DNA of 64,000 nt from Lachnospiraceae bacterium P6B14. Its GTDB lineage: Bacteria > Bacillota > Clostridia > Lachnospirales > Lachnospiraceae. Where the stretch lies: contig JHWZ01000006.1 in assembly GCA_000687695.1 (NCBI GenBank), positions 1-64,000 on the forward strand, written 5' to 3'. This document shows, piece by piece, positions 32,562 through 41,163 of this stretch. Each line of letters begins with the position of its first letter. Position 1 is the stretch's first letter. A program made the position numbers and the translations under genes. The notes below the pieces were generated by a model, which saw nothing but the letters and a program-made list of their open reading frames with translations, had not been told where the DNA came from and searched no databases.

Positions 32562-32723
32562 TCATTCACTTATCCCGTCTTCCCTCATATTGACGAGGAT
32601 TTCCAGCATTCTCTTGACTACATCGATCGGAAACTCCACCAGCGCTCTCCTGAACGTATCAGTCATATCAAAAAGACAGAACTTCTTATAAACCTTTCGA
32701 AATCCGACCTTCGAACACTTCAT
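32562..32723 (-). CDS. Small conserved-looking protein, 53 residues, unknown
   Basis: The frame runs from an ATG at 32723 with GGGAGGGG six bases upstream to a TGA at 32562-32564. The peptide starts MKCSKVGFRKVYKKFCLFDM and continues with FRRALVEFPIDVVKRMLEIL, giving a basic first half and an amphipathic helix. A terminator follows 16 bases later. I do not recognise the family. A strong ribosome site, ordinary codon use and a private terminator argue that it is real. Confidence 0.55.
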   Translation of the reverse strand: MKCSKVGFRKVYKKFCLFDMTDTFRRALVEFPIDVVKRMLEILVNMREDGISE

Positions 32724-32776
32724 AAACTCCCCTCCCGAAACAGAACCCCAGTCGTGGAAGAACTCGTTTTATCATG

Positions 32777-33085
32777 TCACTTCGCAATCTCCTCGAACCG
32801 ATACTTCTGCTTCACATTCGGATATTTTTCTCTGTCAACCTCACTCATAAACATCTCAATAGGTCTGGCATATATTCTCTTATTCCCATACAGTGCCTGA
32901 TAGATAACCAGTATCTCTCCTGTTTCCGTGTGCTCCGCATAATCAACAATTCGATACGTGTACACACCCTGCTCTCTCTCTTCATCCGAAATCATTTCTC
33001 GTTTGAAGTGCTGAACGATCGAGTCAATCGGAAATCTGAAATCTTTATTTCTATCCATGAACTCTGTCAGTGCCGGTCCCATCAT
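32777..33085 (-). CDS. DUF1653 domain protein
   Basis: The chosen start is the ATG at 33085, nine bases after GGAGG. This gives 102 residues, MMGPALTEFMDRNKDFRFPI onward. The C-terminal half (YTYRIVDYAEHTETGEILV, then YQALYGNKRIYARPIEMFM and KYRFEEI) matches the small beta-rich DUF1653 family, function unknown. The frame stays open upstream to a TTG at 33187, but that TTG sits at the predicted transcription start and has no ribosome site. Oddly, the upstream in-frame codons still read like protein (VLEVSLLANRDMFEEVRR). Confidence 0.75.
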   Translation of the reverse strand: MMGPALTEFMDRNKDFRFPIDSIVQHFKREMISDEEREQGVYTYRIVDYAEHTETGEILVIYQALYGNKRIYARPIEMFMSEVDREKYPNVKQKYRFEEIAK

Positions 33086-33191
33086 ATCGTTTTCCCTCCT
33101 TACTTCTTCAAACATATCCCTGTTTGCCAACAGCGACACCTCAAGGACTGCATCAGCATTTTCCTTATCTGAATGATTTGACCACAATTAT

Positions 33192-33220
33192 ATTTTATGC
33201 CCCCTGCTGAGTCATGTCAA
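33192..33220 (-). promoter_or_regulatory. SigA promoter of the DUF1653 gene
   Basis: On the minus strand TTGACA (33215-33220), 17 bases and TAAAAT (33192-33197). The predicted start of transcription is near 33186, leaving about 100 bases of leader before the ATG at 33085. Confidence 0.75.
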
Positions 33221-33253
33221 GAGCTATTAAGACCTAAAATCCTGCCATTTAGA

Positions 33254-33287
33254 CAAAAAAACGGCACCCATCGGATGCCGCTTTTCA
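33254..33287 (-). terminator. Terminator of the ferredoxin gene
   Basis: On the minus strand AGCGGCATCC pairs with GGGTGCCGTTTTTTT around a short GAT loop. It lies just downstream of the ferredoxin stop codon. Confidence 0.85.
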
Positions 33288-33300
33288 TTTTACTTTTTAA

Positions 33301-33471
33301 TCATCCCTGTGAGATGGCGCCTGTCGGGCAAACTGCCTCGCAAGAACCGCAATCAAGGCAGCTATCTGCGTTGATCTCATACTGAGTATCGCCCTGCTCG
33401 ATTGCTCCTGCCGGACACTCGCCAGCGCAGGTTCCACAGCTGATGCATGCGTCAGAAATTACATAAGCCAT
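33301..33471 (-). CDS. 2[4Fe-4S] ferredoxin, 56 residues
   Basis: The frame runs from the ATG at 33471, behind AGGAGG, to a TGA at 33301-33303. The 56-residue protein has two classical cluster motifs: CISCGTCAGECPAGAI and CLDCGSCEAVCPTGAI. Each provides four cysteines in the CxxCxxCxxxCP pattern. Such clostridial ferredoxins carry low-potential electrons for hydrogenase, pyruvate:ferredoxin oxidoreductase and similar enzymes in the cytoplasm. It is a single-gene unit with its own promoter and terminator, which suggests high expression. Confidence 0.95.
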   Translation of the reverse strand: MAYVISDACISCGTCAGECPAGAIEQGDTQYEINADSCLDCGSCEAVCPTGAISQG

Positions 33472-33551
33472 AATCATATCCTCCTATTGTTCTAGTGTAT
33501 TGTATCCCGCGACATAAGGCGGACACAATTATCATGTTTGCTACATGAAAT

Positions 33552-33580
33552 AAGATAACACATTTTTTATTAAAATGCAA
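33552..33580 (-). promoter_or_regulatory. SigA promoter of the ferredoxin gene
   Basis: On the minus strand TTGCAT (33575-33580), 17 bases and TATCTT (33552-33557), about 75 bases before the ferredoxin ribosome site. Confidence 0.6.
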
Positions 33581-33610
33581 GTAAAAAATGTCCCGAAAGT
33601 GCCTAATTTT

Positions 33611-33654
33611 GGTTAGTTAGCGCTTACTATAGGCGGTTAGTTATAGCTTACTAT
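33611..33654. repeat. Imperfect 20-base tandem direct repeat
   Basis: GGTTAGTTAGCGCTTACTAT at 33611-33630 recurs at 33635-33654 with two changes (TA for GC in the middle), 24 bases apart. The repeat lies upstream of the ferredoxin promoter and just downstream of pgi. It may be a regulator-binding pair. Confidence 0.7.
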
Positions 33655-33670
33655 TCTCTTATTATTCGTA

Positions 33671-35023
33671 TCAGCCAAGTCTGTCCTGAAGCTCTCTTGT
33701 CAGGCTCTCATAACCCGGCTTACCGAGAAGCGCGAACATGTTCTTTTTGTAACTCTCCACACCCGGCTGATCGAACGGATTAACACCGAGCATATATCCG
33801 CTCACGCCGCAGGCATACTCGAAGAAATAAAACAGCTCTCCAAGGAAGAACTCATTTTTCTCCGGAACCTTTATAACGAGGTTAGGTACGTTGCCATCGG
33901 TATGCGCCAACTGAGTTCCCTTCATCGCGGATTTGTTGATGAAATCCATGGTCTTGCCGGCGAGATAGTTAAGGCCGTCAAGATCCTTGCTTTCCTCACG
34001 GATAGTGATATCCATAGGAGGTGTCTCGAGCTCGAGAACAGTCTCATACATAAGTCTCGAACCATCCTGGATAAACTGTCCCATAGAGTGAAGGTCAGTC
34101 GTAAAGTCTACGGATGCAGGGAATATACCCTTCTGATCCTTGCCCTCACTCTCTCCGTAAAGCTGCTTCCACCACTCTGAAATATAGTGGAATGACGGCT
34201 CATAGTTTGCGAGAACCTCGACAGACTTTCCTTTATTATGAAGAATGTTACGTACGATAGCGTACTTCATCGCGTCATTTTTATCTGTTGCAGTGTTGAG
34301 GCAGAGCTCTCTCATGCTCTGTGCACCCTCCATAAGCTTGCTGATATCAGCACCGCTCACTGCTATCGGGAGAAGTCCTACTGCAGTAAGGACTGAGAAA
34401 CGTCCTCCTACATCATCAGGTACAACAAATGTCTCATATCCCTCTTCTGTTGAAAGGACTTTCAGAGCACCTTTTGCTCTGTCTGTCGTCGCATAAATAC
34501 GCTTTGCAGCCTCTTCCTTGCCGTACTTGTTCTCAAGCATCTCCTTGAAAATACGGAATGCGATAGCCGGCTCTGTAGTCGTACCCGACTTGCTGATAAC
34601 GTTTACGGAGAAATCTCTGTCACCGATAGTCTCGATCAGCTGTGAAAGATATGTTCCGCTGATGGAGTTTCCTGCGTAGTAGATCTCCGGAGTTCCTCTC
34701 TTACCCTTGTCAAGAGAGTTGTAGAATCCATGACGAAGGAACTCGATAGCGGCTCTTGCGCCGAGGTATGAGCCTCCGATACCGATCACGATCAGCACAT
34801 CAGAATCAGATTTGATCTTATCCGCAGCCTTTTTGATACGGTCAAACTCCTCCTTATCATAATCAATCGGAAGGTCGATCCATCCGAGGAAATCATTTCC
34901 TGCACCGGTCTTTTTCTCCAGTGTCTCTCGCGCTGCATCCGCAGCTGCCTTCATCTGAACAACCTCATCATCACGGATCACTCCCGAAGCGAGTGAATAG
35001 TCAAAAGTTACATGCTTGTCCAT
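33671..35023 (-). CDS. pgi: Glucose-6-phosphate isomerase
   Basis: The 450-residue enzyme interconverts glucose-6-phosphate and fructose-6-phosphate in glycolysis. Diagnostic segments are [59 protein letters not shown] and, near the C-terminus, [15 protein letters not shown]. Length and motifs match Firmicute Pgi of about 450 residues. AAAGGAGC precedes the ATG. A separate promoter overlaps the end of murG, so it can be transcribed independently. Confidence 0.97.
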   Translation of the reverse strand: MDKHVTFDYSLASGVIRDDEVVQMKAAADAARETLEKKTGAGNDFLGWIDLPIDYDKEEFDRIKKAADKIKSDSDVLIVIGIGGSYLGARAAIEFLRHGFYNSLDKGKRGTPEIYYAGNSISGTYLSQLIETIGDRDFSVNVISKSGTTTEPAIAFRIFKEMLENKYGKEEAAKRIYATTDRAKGALKVLSTEEGYETFVVPDDVGGRFSVLTAVGLLPIAVSGADISKLMEGAQSMRELCLNTATDKNDAMKYAIVRNILHNKGKSVEVLANYEPSFHYISEWWKQLYGESEGKDQKGIFPASVDFTTDLHSMGQFIQDGSRLMYETVLELETPPMDITIREESKDLDGLNYLAGKTMDFINKSAMKGTQLAHTDGNVPNLVIKVPEKNEFFLGELFYFFEYACGVSGYMLGVNPFDQPGVESYKKNMFALLGKPGYESLTRELQDRLG

Positions 35024-35057
35024 TTTTTGCTCCTTTCAAGGTAAATATACCTTCGCT

Positions 35058-35086
35058 ATACTATCACTTTTTACATACACTGTCAA
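35058..35086 (-). promoter_or_regulatory. SigA promoter of pgi inside the murG 3' end
   Basis: On the minus strand TTGACA (35081-35086), 17 bases and TAGTAT (35058-35063). The -35 lies in the last codons of murG. Confidence 0.75.
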
Positions 35087-36137
35087 TGATATCCGCTATT
35101 TTTTTAACGGCATCCCCATGACCGCCTTTTTTCATTGCTTCGACGTATTCATCCTTTTTCTCCCAGGTTGTCTTTACTGCCGTAAGCAACGTCTCATCCG
35201 TCATATCCTCCTCCCTGAGGAGATATGAATATCCCTGTCTTTCAAAGGACTCTGCATTCAGTATCTGATCCCCACGACTGGCTTCCAGCGAAAGCGGTAT
35301 CAGGATATTCGGCTTGCCGAGAGCCGCCAGCTCGCATATCGCGTTTGCTCCCGCTCTCGAGATCACCATATCCGCTGCCTTCATCAGATCCTTGAGTTCT
35401 TTCTGGATATACTCGAACTGCACATATCCCTTTGTTCCGACCAGCGACTCATCGAGCTTTTCTTTTCCGCAAAGATGAACCACCTGGTAATCCTTTAACA
35501 GCTCCGGAAGAATGGCTCTCACTGCTTCATTCACGCGGACAGACCCAAGGCTTCCTCCGATTATCATGATCACCGGCTTGCTATCGTCAAACCCGCAGAA
35601 ATCAAGACCTGCCTTTTTGTCCCCCTCAAAAAGCTCCTGCCGTATAGGAGACCCTGTAACCTGAGCCTTGCCCTCGGGAAGATGTTTTACCGTCTCGGGG
35701 AAGTTAGTACATATCACGTCCGCAGACTTGATACACAGCCTGTTTGCAAGTCCCGGTGACATATCGGATTCGTGGAGCACACACGGTATGTGTTTCTTTG
35801 TGGCTGCCCTTACGAGCGGTACCGTCACAAATCCTCCCTTCGAGAAAACCACATCGGGGTTTATCTCCTTGAGAAGCTTTTTCGACTCATTATATCCTTT
35901 TAGGATACGGAAAGGATCGGTGAAATTCTTTACATCGAAGTATCTTCTGAGCTTACCTGACGAGATCCCGTAGTAAGGCACGTCGAAATTCGACATGATC
36001 TCCTTTTCCATACCGTCTTTCGATCCGATATAAAAGATCTCATATCCTCTTTTTTTGAGCTCCGGCATTAGCGCTATATTCGGAGTCACATGCCCCATGG
36101 TCCCTCCGCCGGTCAGTATTATTCTCTTTTCAGCCAT
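35064..36137 (-). CDS. murG: UDP-GlcNAc:lipid I GlcNAc transferase MurG
   Basis: The 357-residue protein makes lipid II from lipid I on the inner face of the membrane. The N-terminal glycine loop LTGGGTMGHVTPNIAL, then VVFSKGGFVTVPLVRAA, LHESDMSPGLANRL, IMIIGGSLGSVRVNEAV and the C-terminal SRAGANAICELAALGKPNIL define it. It belongs to the subgroup with GTMGH rather than the more common GTGGH. It is not in a division/cell-wall cluster here; the neighbours are a HIT protein upstream and pgi downstream. Confidence 0.95.
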   Translation of the reverse strand: MAEKRIILTGGGTMGHVTPNIALMPELKKRGYEIFYIGSKDGMEKEIMSNFDVPYYGISSGKLRRYFDVKNFTDPFRILKGYNESKKLLKEINPDVVFSKGGFVTVPLVRAATKKHIPCVLHESDMSPGLANRLCIKSADVICTNFPETVKHLPEGKAQVTGSPIRQELFEGDKKAGLDFCGFDDSKPVIMIIGGSLGSVRVNEAVRAILPELLKDYQVVHLCGKEKLDESLVGTKGYVQFEYIQKELKDLMKAADMVISRAGANAICELAALGKPNILIPLSLEASRGDQILNAESFERQGYSYLLREEDMTDETLLTAVKTTWEKKDEYVEAMKKGGHGDAVKKIADIIDSVCKK

Positions 36138-36178
36138 ATATCAACCCTTCTCCCGGTATTATTTCGTAAGCCAGGCCA

Positions 36179-36589
36179 TCAGTCCATGGCCGCTTTTATC
36201 TCTGAAGCGATCACATCCATGTCGGATGGCATCTCTCCCGGTACCCATTTCATGTTTACCGTGTCACCGGTGAATCTCGGTATCACGTGAATATGTAAAT
36301 GGAACACACTCTGGCCCGCTGCCTCACCATTGTTCTGGAGGATGTTCACGCCATCACAATTATATGCTTTCTTAACGGCTGTGGCTATCTTTTTCGCAAC
36401 ACATATTGCTTTCTTCAGATCCTCATCATCGACAGCAAAAATGTTCTCGGCATGCTTCTTCGGAAGCACGATCACGTGACCTCTCGCTGCCGGATTCACG
36501 TCAAGGATTGCCTTAACGTCATCATCCTCGTATATCGTTGTTGACGGGATCTCTCCCGCGATGATCTTGCAAAAAATACAATCACTCAT
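36179..36589 (-). CDS. HIT-family nucleotide hydrolase/transferase
   Basis: The 136-residue protein has the histidine-triad motif HLHIHVIPRF near residue 97 and the family start CIFCKIIAGEIPSTTIYEDD. Hint-type enzymes hydrolyse AMP-lysine or other nucleoside phosphoramidates in the cytoplasm. The two N-terminal cysteines with two later histidines may bind zinc. It overlaps the upstream flavodoxin-SCP2 gene by four bases (ATGA), so they are translationally coupled. Confidence 0.93.
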   Translation of the reverse strand: MSDCIFCKIIAGEIPSTTIYEDDDVKAILDVNPAARGHVIVLPKKHAENIFAVDDEDLKKAICVAKKIATAVKKAYNCDGVNILQNNGEAAGQSVFHLHIHVIPRFTGDTVNMKWVPGEMPSDMDVIASEIKAAMD

Positions 36590-37614
36590 AATTCCTCTAC
36601 CTCCACATCATTGAACCTGAAAAGGCTGTCAAAGTATCTCACCATGGTGAAGTTTCCATTTACCGCAGGCATATCGCCCCGCATGAACGCTCCCTGGAAT
36701 GTCTTTTCTCCGTCCAGTATGTCGCGGAACACCTCGGTACGAACCTTCGCGGTAACGTCAGGCTTGCCATTTTTCGGAGCGGTCCCGAGCGAAACACGCT
36801 GCACATCCAGCTCGTCTTTGTTCACCTCTATGATCAGCGATGAGTTCTCATCGGTCAGATCCAGCTGGTAGATAACCTCAACATCATCTGAGGGATAAAA
36901 ATGCTCCTTGAGTGCATCCACATATTCATCCCGCTTCGGAGCCTCGCCAACCATTCCTTTGAACAGATTTGTCAGCTCCTCTATATCCTCTTTTTGTTTC
37001 TTTACATATTCGTCGTTTGAAACATATACTGACAGCTGCTCGCTCTCCTGCGGCGTAAGCGGAAGAGTAGGCGATCTGAGTACTGTCTTCATAACCTGCA
37101 TGTTTGAGTTCGGGAATCCCATCTGACGCTTGGAGATGGTCCTGTAAAAATTCTCCGTCTTTTTCTCAATCATCAGGTTGTATTCCGCGTTCGTCTCGAA
37201 CTCAACGTGATTCTCCACGTATGCACAGATACCCTCGCACGGAACACCGCCGAGCATCTCCCATGCACGGATCAAAGAAAACTCTGCCTCTCTCTCTCCA
37301 TAGTTCGTTGCCATCACAACAGGGAGCATGTAGATCTTTTTGATCTCCTCCTTGTCTCCGTACAACCAGCATGCATCCAGAAACTGCTGCAAAAATCCCC
37401 CGATTCCGAACCACTCAACAGAAGCCGCAAGTATCACGGCATCCACGCCCTTCAAGGTTTTCGGCATCACCATGATGCTCGATTTCTGCTCGAAAAGGTT
37501 ATATCTGTCTACGGAAACCTGTAGTTCATCAAGAACCTTTGTGATACGCTCGATCACAAAGATAGTCGGGTCATCGATGAGCCCTCGTCCACCGTAGTAT
37601 ATGTTTACTCTCAT
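36586..37614 (-). CDS. Flavodoxin-like domain fused to SCP2 lipid-binding-type domain
   Basis: The start is the ATG at 37614 with GAGG eight bases upstream; the GTG at 37623 is inside that site. The 342-residue protein has an N-terminal flavodoxin/NADPH-FMN-reductase-like part, residues about 1-180 (MRVNIYYGGRGLIDDPTIFV, AVILAASVEWFGIGGFLQQF). A helical linker follows. The C-terminal domain, about 240-342, matches SCP2 (VIYQLDLTDENSSLIIEVNK, FQGAFMRGDMPAVNGNFTMV). The pairing suggests a flavin-linked function on a hydrophobic ligand; the substrate is unknown. Confidence 0.75.
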   Translation of the reverse strand: MRVNIYYGGRGLIDDPTIFVIERITKVLDELQVSVDRYNLFEQKSSIMVMPKTLKGVDAVILAASVEWFGIGGFLQQFLDACWLYGDKEEIKKIYMLPVVMATNYGEREAEFSLIRAWEMLGGVPCEGICAYVENHVEFETNAEYNLMIEKKTENFYRTISKRQMGFPNSNMQVMKTVLRSPTLPLTPQESEQLSVYVSNDEYVKKQKEDIEELTNLFKGMVGEAPKRDEYVDALKEHFYPSDDVEVIYQLDLTDENSSLIIEVNKDELDVQRVSLGTAPKNGKPDVTAKVRTEVFRDILDGEKTFQGAFMRGDMPAVNGNFTMVRYFDSLFRFNDVEVEEL

Positions 37615-37694
37615 ATGTTGCACCTCGCATCAAATCTATCTACGCAAGCCAAGATATTATAGCATACTTTCGGATTTATCGCAAGTTTTTTTCA

Positions 37695-38330
37695 TTATGA
37701 ATAGGTAACCTTCATGCGTTTCTTTCCCAGTGTCATCAGCAGGCATAGGAGGGCACCGAAAACGAAGCCTCCCAGGTGCGCCATATGGTCAATCGATGGA
37801 TCCACAAATCCGCTGTACAAACTCAGTGCCATGTAGATCAGGTAACGGACGACCTCGGTTCCTCTGCGTCCGCGGTTACCACGGATAACCAGGATCAAAA
37901 GGGCACCGGAGAGACCGAATATAGCTCCCGATGCTCCGGCCGAGACGCTCGGATCGCTACTGCTCAGGTTATAGATGAGTGACGCGACTCCCGCTGCCAC
38001 TCCCGAAAGGAAATAAAGGGCAAAAAACCTCACTCTTCCGAGAACAAGCTCCGTCGCATATCCGAGTACAAACAGGGATATCATGTTGTTGAACAAATGA
38101 TCCCATCCGAAATGCAGAAAAAAATGCGTTATCAGGCGATAATACTCATGCCCGTCTATGATCAGGGGTTCGTAGGCTGCCCCCATTTTTATCATGTAAT
38201 CAGTGTCAAGCGAGGATCCTTTTGCCTCGCAAAAGAAAAATACTCCCACGTTGATCACTATCAGTATCAGCGTCACCCACGGGACATTTTTAAGGATTGC
38301 CGAGTAATCAGTATATCTTTCCTCCGGCAT
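37695..38330 (-). CDS. Rhomboid-family intramembrane serine protease
   Basis: The ATG at 38330 has GAGG eight bases upstream; a GTG at 38339 overlaps it. The 211-residue protein has six membrane segments. Rhomboid motifs are present: HFFLHFGWDHLFNNMISLFV, the catalytic serine in SAGASGAIFGLSGAL, and the catalytic histidine in DHMAHLGGFVFGALL. Rhomboids cleave membrane-spanning substrates within the bilayer. It is located between the zinc-ribbon protein and the flavodoxin-SCP2 gene, all on the minus strand. Confidence 0.93.
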   Translation of the reverse strand: MPEERYTDYSAILKNVPWVTLILIVINVGVFFFCEAKGSSLDTDYMIKMGAAYEPLIIDGHEYYRLITHFFLHFGWDHLFNNMISLFVLGYATELVLGRVRFFALYFLSGVAAGVASLIYNLSSSDPSVSAGASGAIFGLSGALLILVIRGNRGRRGTEVVRYLIYMALSLYSGFVDPSIDHMAHLGGFVFGALLCLLMTLGKKRMKVTYS

Positions 38331-38354
38331 ATTTTTCACCTCGTTTCAGAATGA

Positions 38355-38380
38355 GCCCCGATCCGCTAAGATCGGGGCCC
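38355..38380. other. Hairpin between the zinc-ribbon and rhomboid genes
   Basis: CCCCGATC-type arms (CCCGATC and GATCGGG) pair around CGCTAA. There is no T-run on the minus strand, so it is a weak terminator at best or an mRNA-processing hairpin. Confidence 0.5.
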
Positions 38381-38391
38381 CCTTGTTTCAG

Positions 38392-39831
38392 TTATTGGCT
38401 CGCTTTGTTTTTCATGTGCTCTATAAATACGGTTTTATTATTCGCACCGTTCATGGTACTGTCAGTCGTCTCAAAGTGTCTTATCTTGTTGTCCTGAGCT
38501 GTTATGTTGGTGACATTTATCTTCGTTTCCGATTCAAAATGATGCCTTGCACTCGTATTTCGGTATTTACCGTATATCGAGAATCCTACGATCGCCGCAA
38601 CGATGATCGGTAATGCGAGGATAACGAGCTTAACCCAGCTCTCAATATTCCATGATTTCATGACTCCGAACACTACTCCTGCAGCCGCTGCCTCAAGAAT
38701 GATTCCGATCGTCAGGATCACACTCCACATTCTTCCGAGATTGAGCGGCACACTTCCTACCGTCTCACTTGTTCTCGCATTAACTGCCACATAGTGTATA
38801 AGCTGATTTGACTGTCCCGGGTTCTGAACGTAGCTGTAAAGCCATACCGGGAGATAAGCTGCGAGCCATTTTTCTCCCTGCTTGTTTACGTTTACGTTAT
38901 CCCAGCGAACTCCACGGTCATACTGCTTTACGCTGCCATTGAGCGCAAACTTGATCGCTTCCTTCTCCTGTGAATCAACCACAGGCTGAAGGTCTGATTT
39001 GTTTACGTCACGCTTCTCTGACGTAAATCCCTTAAGATAGTTAGAATCGTATTTAACCGAGTTCTCAGTATCGAAAGGCAGGATAGCGTTGATGATGTTG
39101 TTCGTCTCACCCTTTGTGGATGCTCCCTCACGTCTGGAACTACTCTCCACAGTCAAATCATCGATCTCAACATCACACTCACGCTGTACGGAATAACTGT
39201 CCACCTTGTAGACTGTTTCAGTGTTGTCATCGCTGATCTTTCTGGTGTAGGAACCGGTCTTGATCTCGCCCTCACCGGAGAATGTAGCGTGGCCCTTCAT
39301 ATCGACAAGCATGTACGGGAAGTACACACCCATGATGTTATCTGTGGTGAACTCAGACTTGAATGTCTTGTTCGCAAAGAACTGTCTCTCACCGACATAT
39401 TTTGAAATAAGTCCCTCTGCTTCCTGCTTTTTCATCTTGAACGGAAGCACTACATCAGGAACTGCACCGTTCGGAACTTTGGAATTAACCGAAAGTGTGT
39501 TACGGCACCAATGACAACGCGCCTGTGTAGACTCTGCCAGATTGATAACGACCTCAGCTCCACAGCTTGAGCACTTGAGCGTCATGGTCTGATCATCCTC
39601 GGCATTGCTTATATCCGCTGCACCCGTACTTACCTGCTCACCCTGGAGGTCTCCCACTCCCGAAGCCATGTCATCGAGAGCCTCAGCCTTGAAGGTGGTT
39701 CGGCAGAAATTACAGCGAAGCTCGCCTGTTGAGGCGTTTAGACTGATATCCGTGGCACCGCACTTCGGGCATTTGGTCTGTCCGTCCTTAGCGGCGTCAT
39801 TCGTCTCAAAAGTTGTTGTATTCTCGTCCAT
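38392..39831 (-). CDS. Zinc-ribbon membrane protein (YdjG-like)
   Basis: The 479-residue protein begins with two zinc ribbons: CPKCGATDISL...CNFC (about residues 21-43) and LKCSSCGAEVVINL...CHWC (about 85-110). A large beta-rich middle (about 130-350) follows. Two membrane segments lie at about 370-425 (WSVILTIGIILEAAAAGVVF, LVILALPIIVAAIVGFSIYG). Bacillus subtilis YdjG has a similar TFIIB-type ribbon plus membrane arrangement and sits beside YdjI, the SPFH protein that is also next door here. Those act in membrane-stress responses with PspA. No pspA-like gene is seen. AAGGAG precedes the ATG. Confidence 0.75.
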   Translation of the reverse strand: MDENTTTFETNDAAKDGQTKCPKCGATDISLNASTGELRCNFCRTTFKAEALDDMASGVGDLQGEQVSTGAADISNAEDDQTMTLKCSSCGAEVVINLAESTQARCHWCRNTLSVNSKVPNGAVPDVVLPFKMKKQEAEGLISKYVGERQFFANKTFKSEFTTDNIMGVYFPYMLVDMKGHATFSGEGEIKTGSYTRKISDDNTETVYKVDSYSVQRECDVEIDDLTVESSSRREGASTKGETNNIINAILPFDTENSVKYDSNYLKGFTSEKRDVNKSDLQPVVDSQEKEAIKFALNGSVKQYDRGVRWDNVNVNKQGEKWLAAYLPVWLYSYVQNPGQSNQLIHYVAVNARTSETVGSVPLNLGRMWSVILTIGIILEAAAAGVVFGVMKSWNIESWVKLVILALPIIVAAIVGFSIYGKYRNTSARHHFESETKINVTNITAQDNKIRHFETTDSTMNGANNKTVFIEHMKNKASQ

Positions 39832-39846
39832 AAAAATCGCTCCTTA

Positions 39847-41052
39847 TCAGATTCCGAGGTATTTTGCCTTCGCAGCGTCGAACTCTTCCTGAGAGATAAC
39901 TCCCGCATCAAGAAGGTCCTTCATCTGCTTCATCTTTGCAACCGGATCCTCACCGCCTGCCGGTGCTGCACCTGCTGCGGGAGCCTGCTGCTGCATGCCT
40001 GCGTTTGCGCCGACTGCCATTCCTCCTACAGGCTGCTGAAGTCCTGCGACACCGTTACCTACGGCACCGAGTCCCATGCCCATCATGCCCATAGCCATGG
40101 CTCCACCGTTCTGGCCGGCAGCCTCCATACCACGTGCAACGGACTGCTGCATAAATGAGTTTCCTCTCGCGCCTGAGAGAGCGTCTGCTTTCTTGACATC
40201 GGAGAGAAGTGCCTTGGAATCCTCGTCGTACTCGATGGCAGCAATGGCTACCTTTGCGATCTCGAGACCTCTGTCACTCTTCCACTGATAAGCTTCCTCA
40301 ACCGCACCTGAAAGAGACTGAGCAAATCCGATCTGGTCTCCCTGGATTTTGTTCATGCGGTTTCCGCGTGAAGGATCGTTTGTATAGTTGGAGAATGCAG
40401 CTCCGAGTGAGCTTACAACCTCGTTGAACAGCTGGTCTGCTGCCTCATTGTCCATATCCGCAAAATCGAAGCACTCGCCGCCTGTCACATACTTAACAGG
40501 CACGAAGTTTTTCAAAAAGCTGATAGGATCTGTGATCTTCAATGTGTAGGTACCGCGTACCATAGCTCCTACCTGAGCATTTATATACATATCATCCCAA
40601 TAGATCTCGGACTGTGTACCGAATTTATTGTTCGGGATCTCTTTAAGGTTGATGAATACAGCCATCTGTGATGAACCCGGCTGACCACCGTACTTAAATC
40701 TCTCCCAAGCCTGCTTAATCACGCCCTCTACGAGACCGCCGCCTGTAAAGATGCTCTTTGCGTTCGGATCGTCCGATGTAAAGGTATAACCACCCGGCTC
40801 AGCAACAAAGCCTGTGATAGCGTTATCCTGCATGGTCACAAGTGCGTAACCATCCGGGATACGGATCTTGCTTCCGTTGGTGATGATCCCCTCTGAACCC
40901 TTTGTGTTGGATCCACGTCCGTTGTTCTGTCCCTGCATCACTGCCGGGATGACACCTGCTGTTCCCGGAGCGTCTGCCGGAACGATGACGTCAATCCACT
41001 GATCTGCCAGAGTTCCTCCGGCTGCGCCGATAAATGCCTGAATAAATCCCAT
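39847..41052 (-). CDS. SPFH-domain protein with SHOCT tail (YdjI-like)
   Basis: The 401-residue protein starts MGFIQAFIGAAGGTLADQWI and has the SPFH/virion-core-like domain (KIRIPDGYALVTMQDNAITG, VFINLKEIPNNKFGTQSEIY). A long glycine/alanine/methionine-rich linker follows (about 300-360). The C-terminus is a SHOCT domain (KMKQMKDLLDAGVISQEEFD). Proteins of this type form membrane-proximal oligomers. The zinc-ribbon gene lies 15 bases downstream, as in ydjGHI of Bacillus. GAGGAGGG precedes the ATG. A membrane-domain or stress role is inferred from that pairing. Confidence 0.85.
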   Translation of the reverse strand: MGFIQAFIGAAGGTLADQWIDVIVPADAPGTAGVIPAVMQGQNNGRGSNTKGSEGIITNGSKIRIPDGYALVTMQDNAITGFVAEPGGYTFTSDDPNAKSIFTGGGLVEGVIKQAWERFKYGGQPGSSQMAVFINLKEIPNNKFGTQSEIYWDDMYINAQVGAMVRGTYTLKITDPISFLKNFVPVKYVTGGECFDFADMDNEAADQLFNEVVSSLGAAFSNYTNDPSRGNRMNKIQGDQIGFAQSLSGAVEEAYQWKSDRGLEIAKVAIAAIEYDEDSKALLSDVKKADALSGARGNSFMQQSVARGMEAAGQNGGAMAMGMMGMGLGAVGNGVAGLQQPVGGMAVGANAGMQQQAPAAGAAPAGGEDPVAKMKQMKDLLDAGVISQEEFDAAKAKYLGI

Positions 41053-41163
41053 GTCATTTCCCTCCTCATGTTGATTAATTATAAAAATGTACCGATTCTT
41101 GTGGCGCCCGATGCGAACGATGCGCCAAGGATTATTTTAACATAATTATAGGATTTCTGCAAC

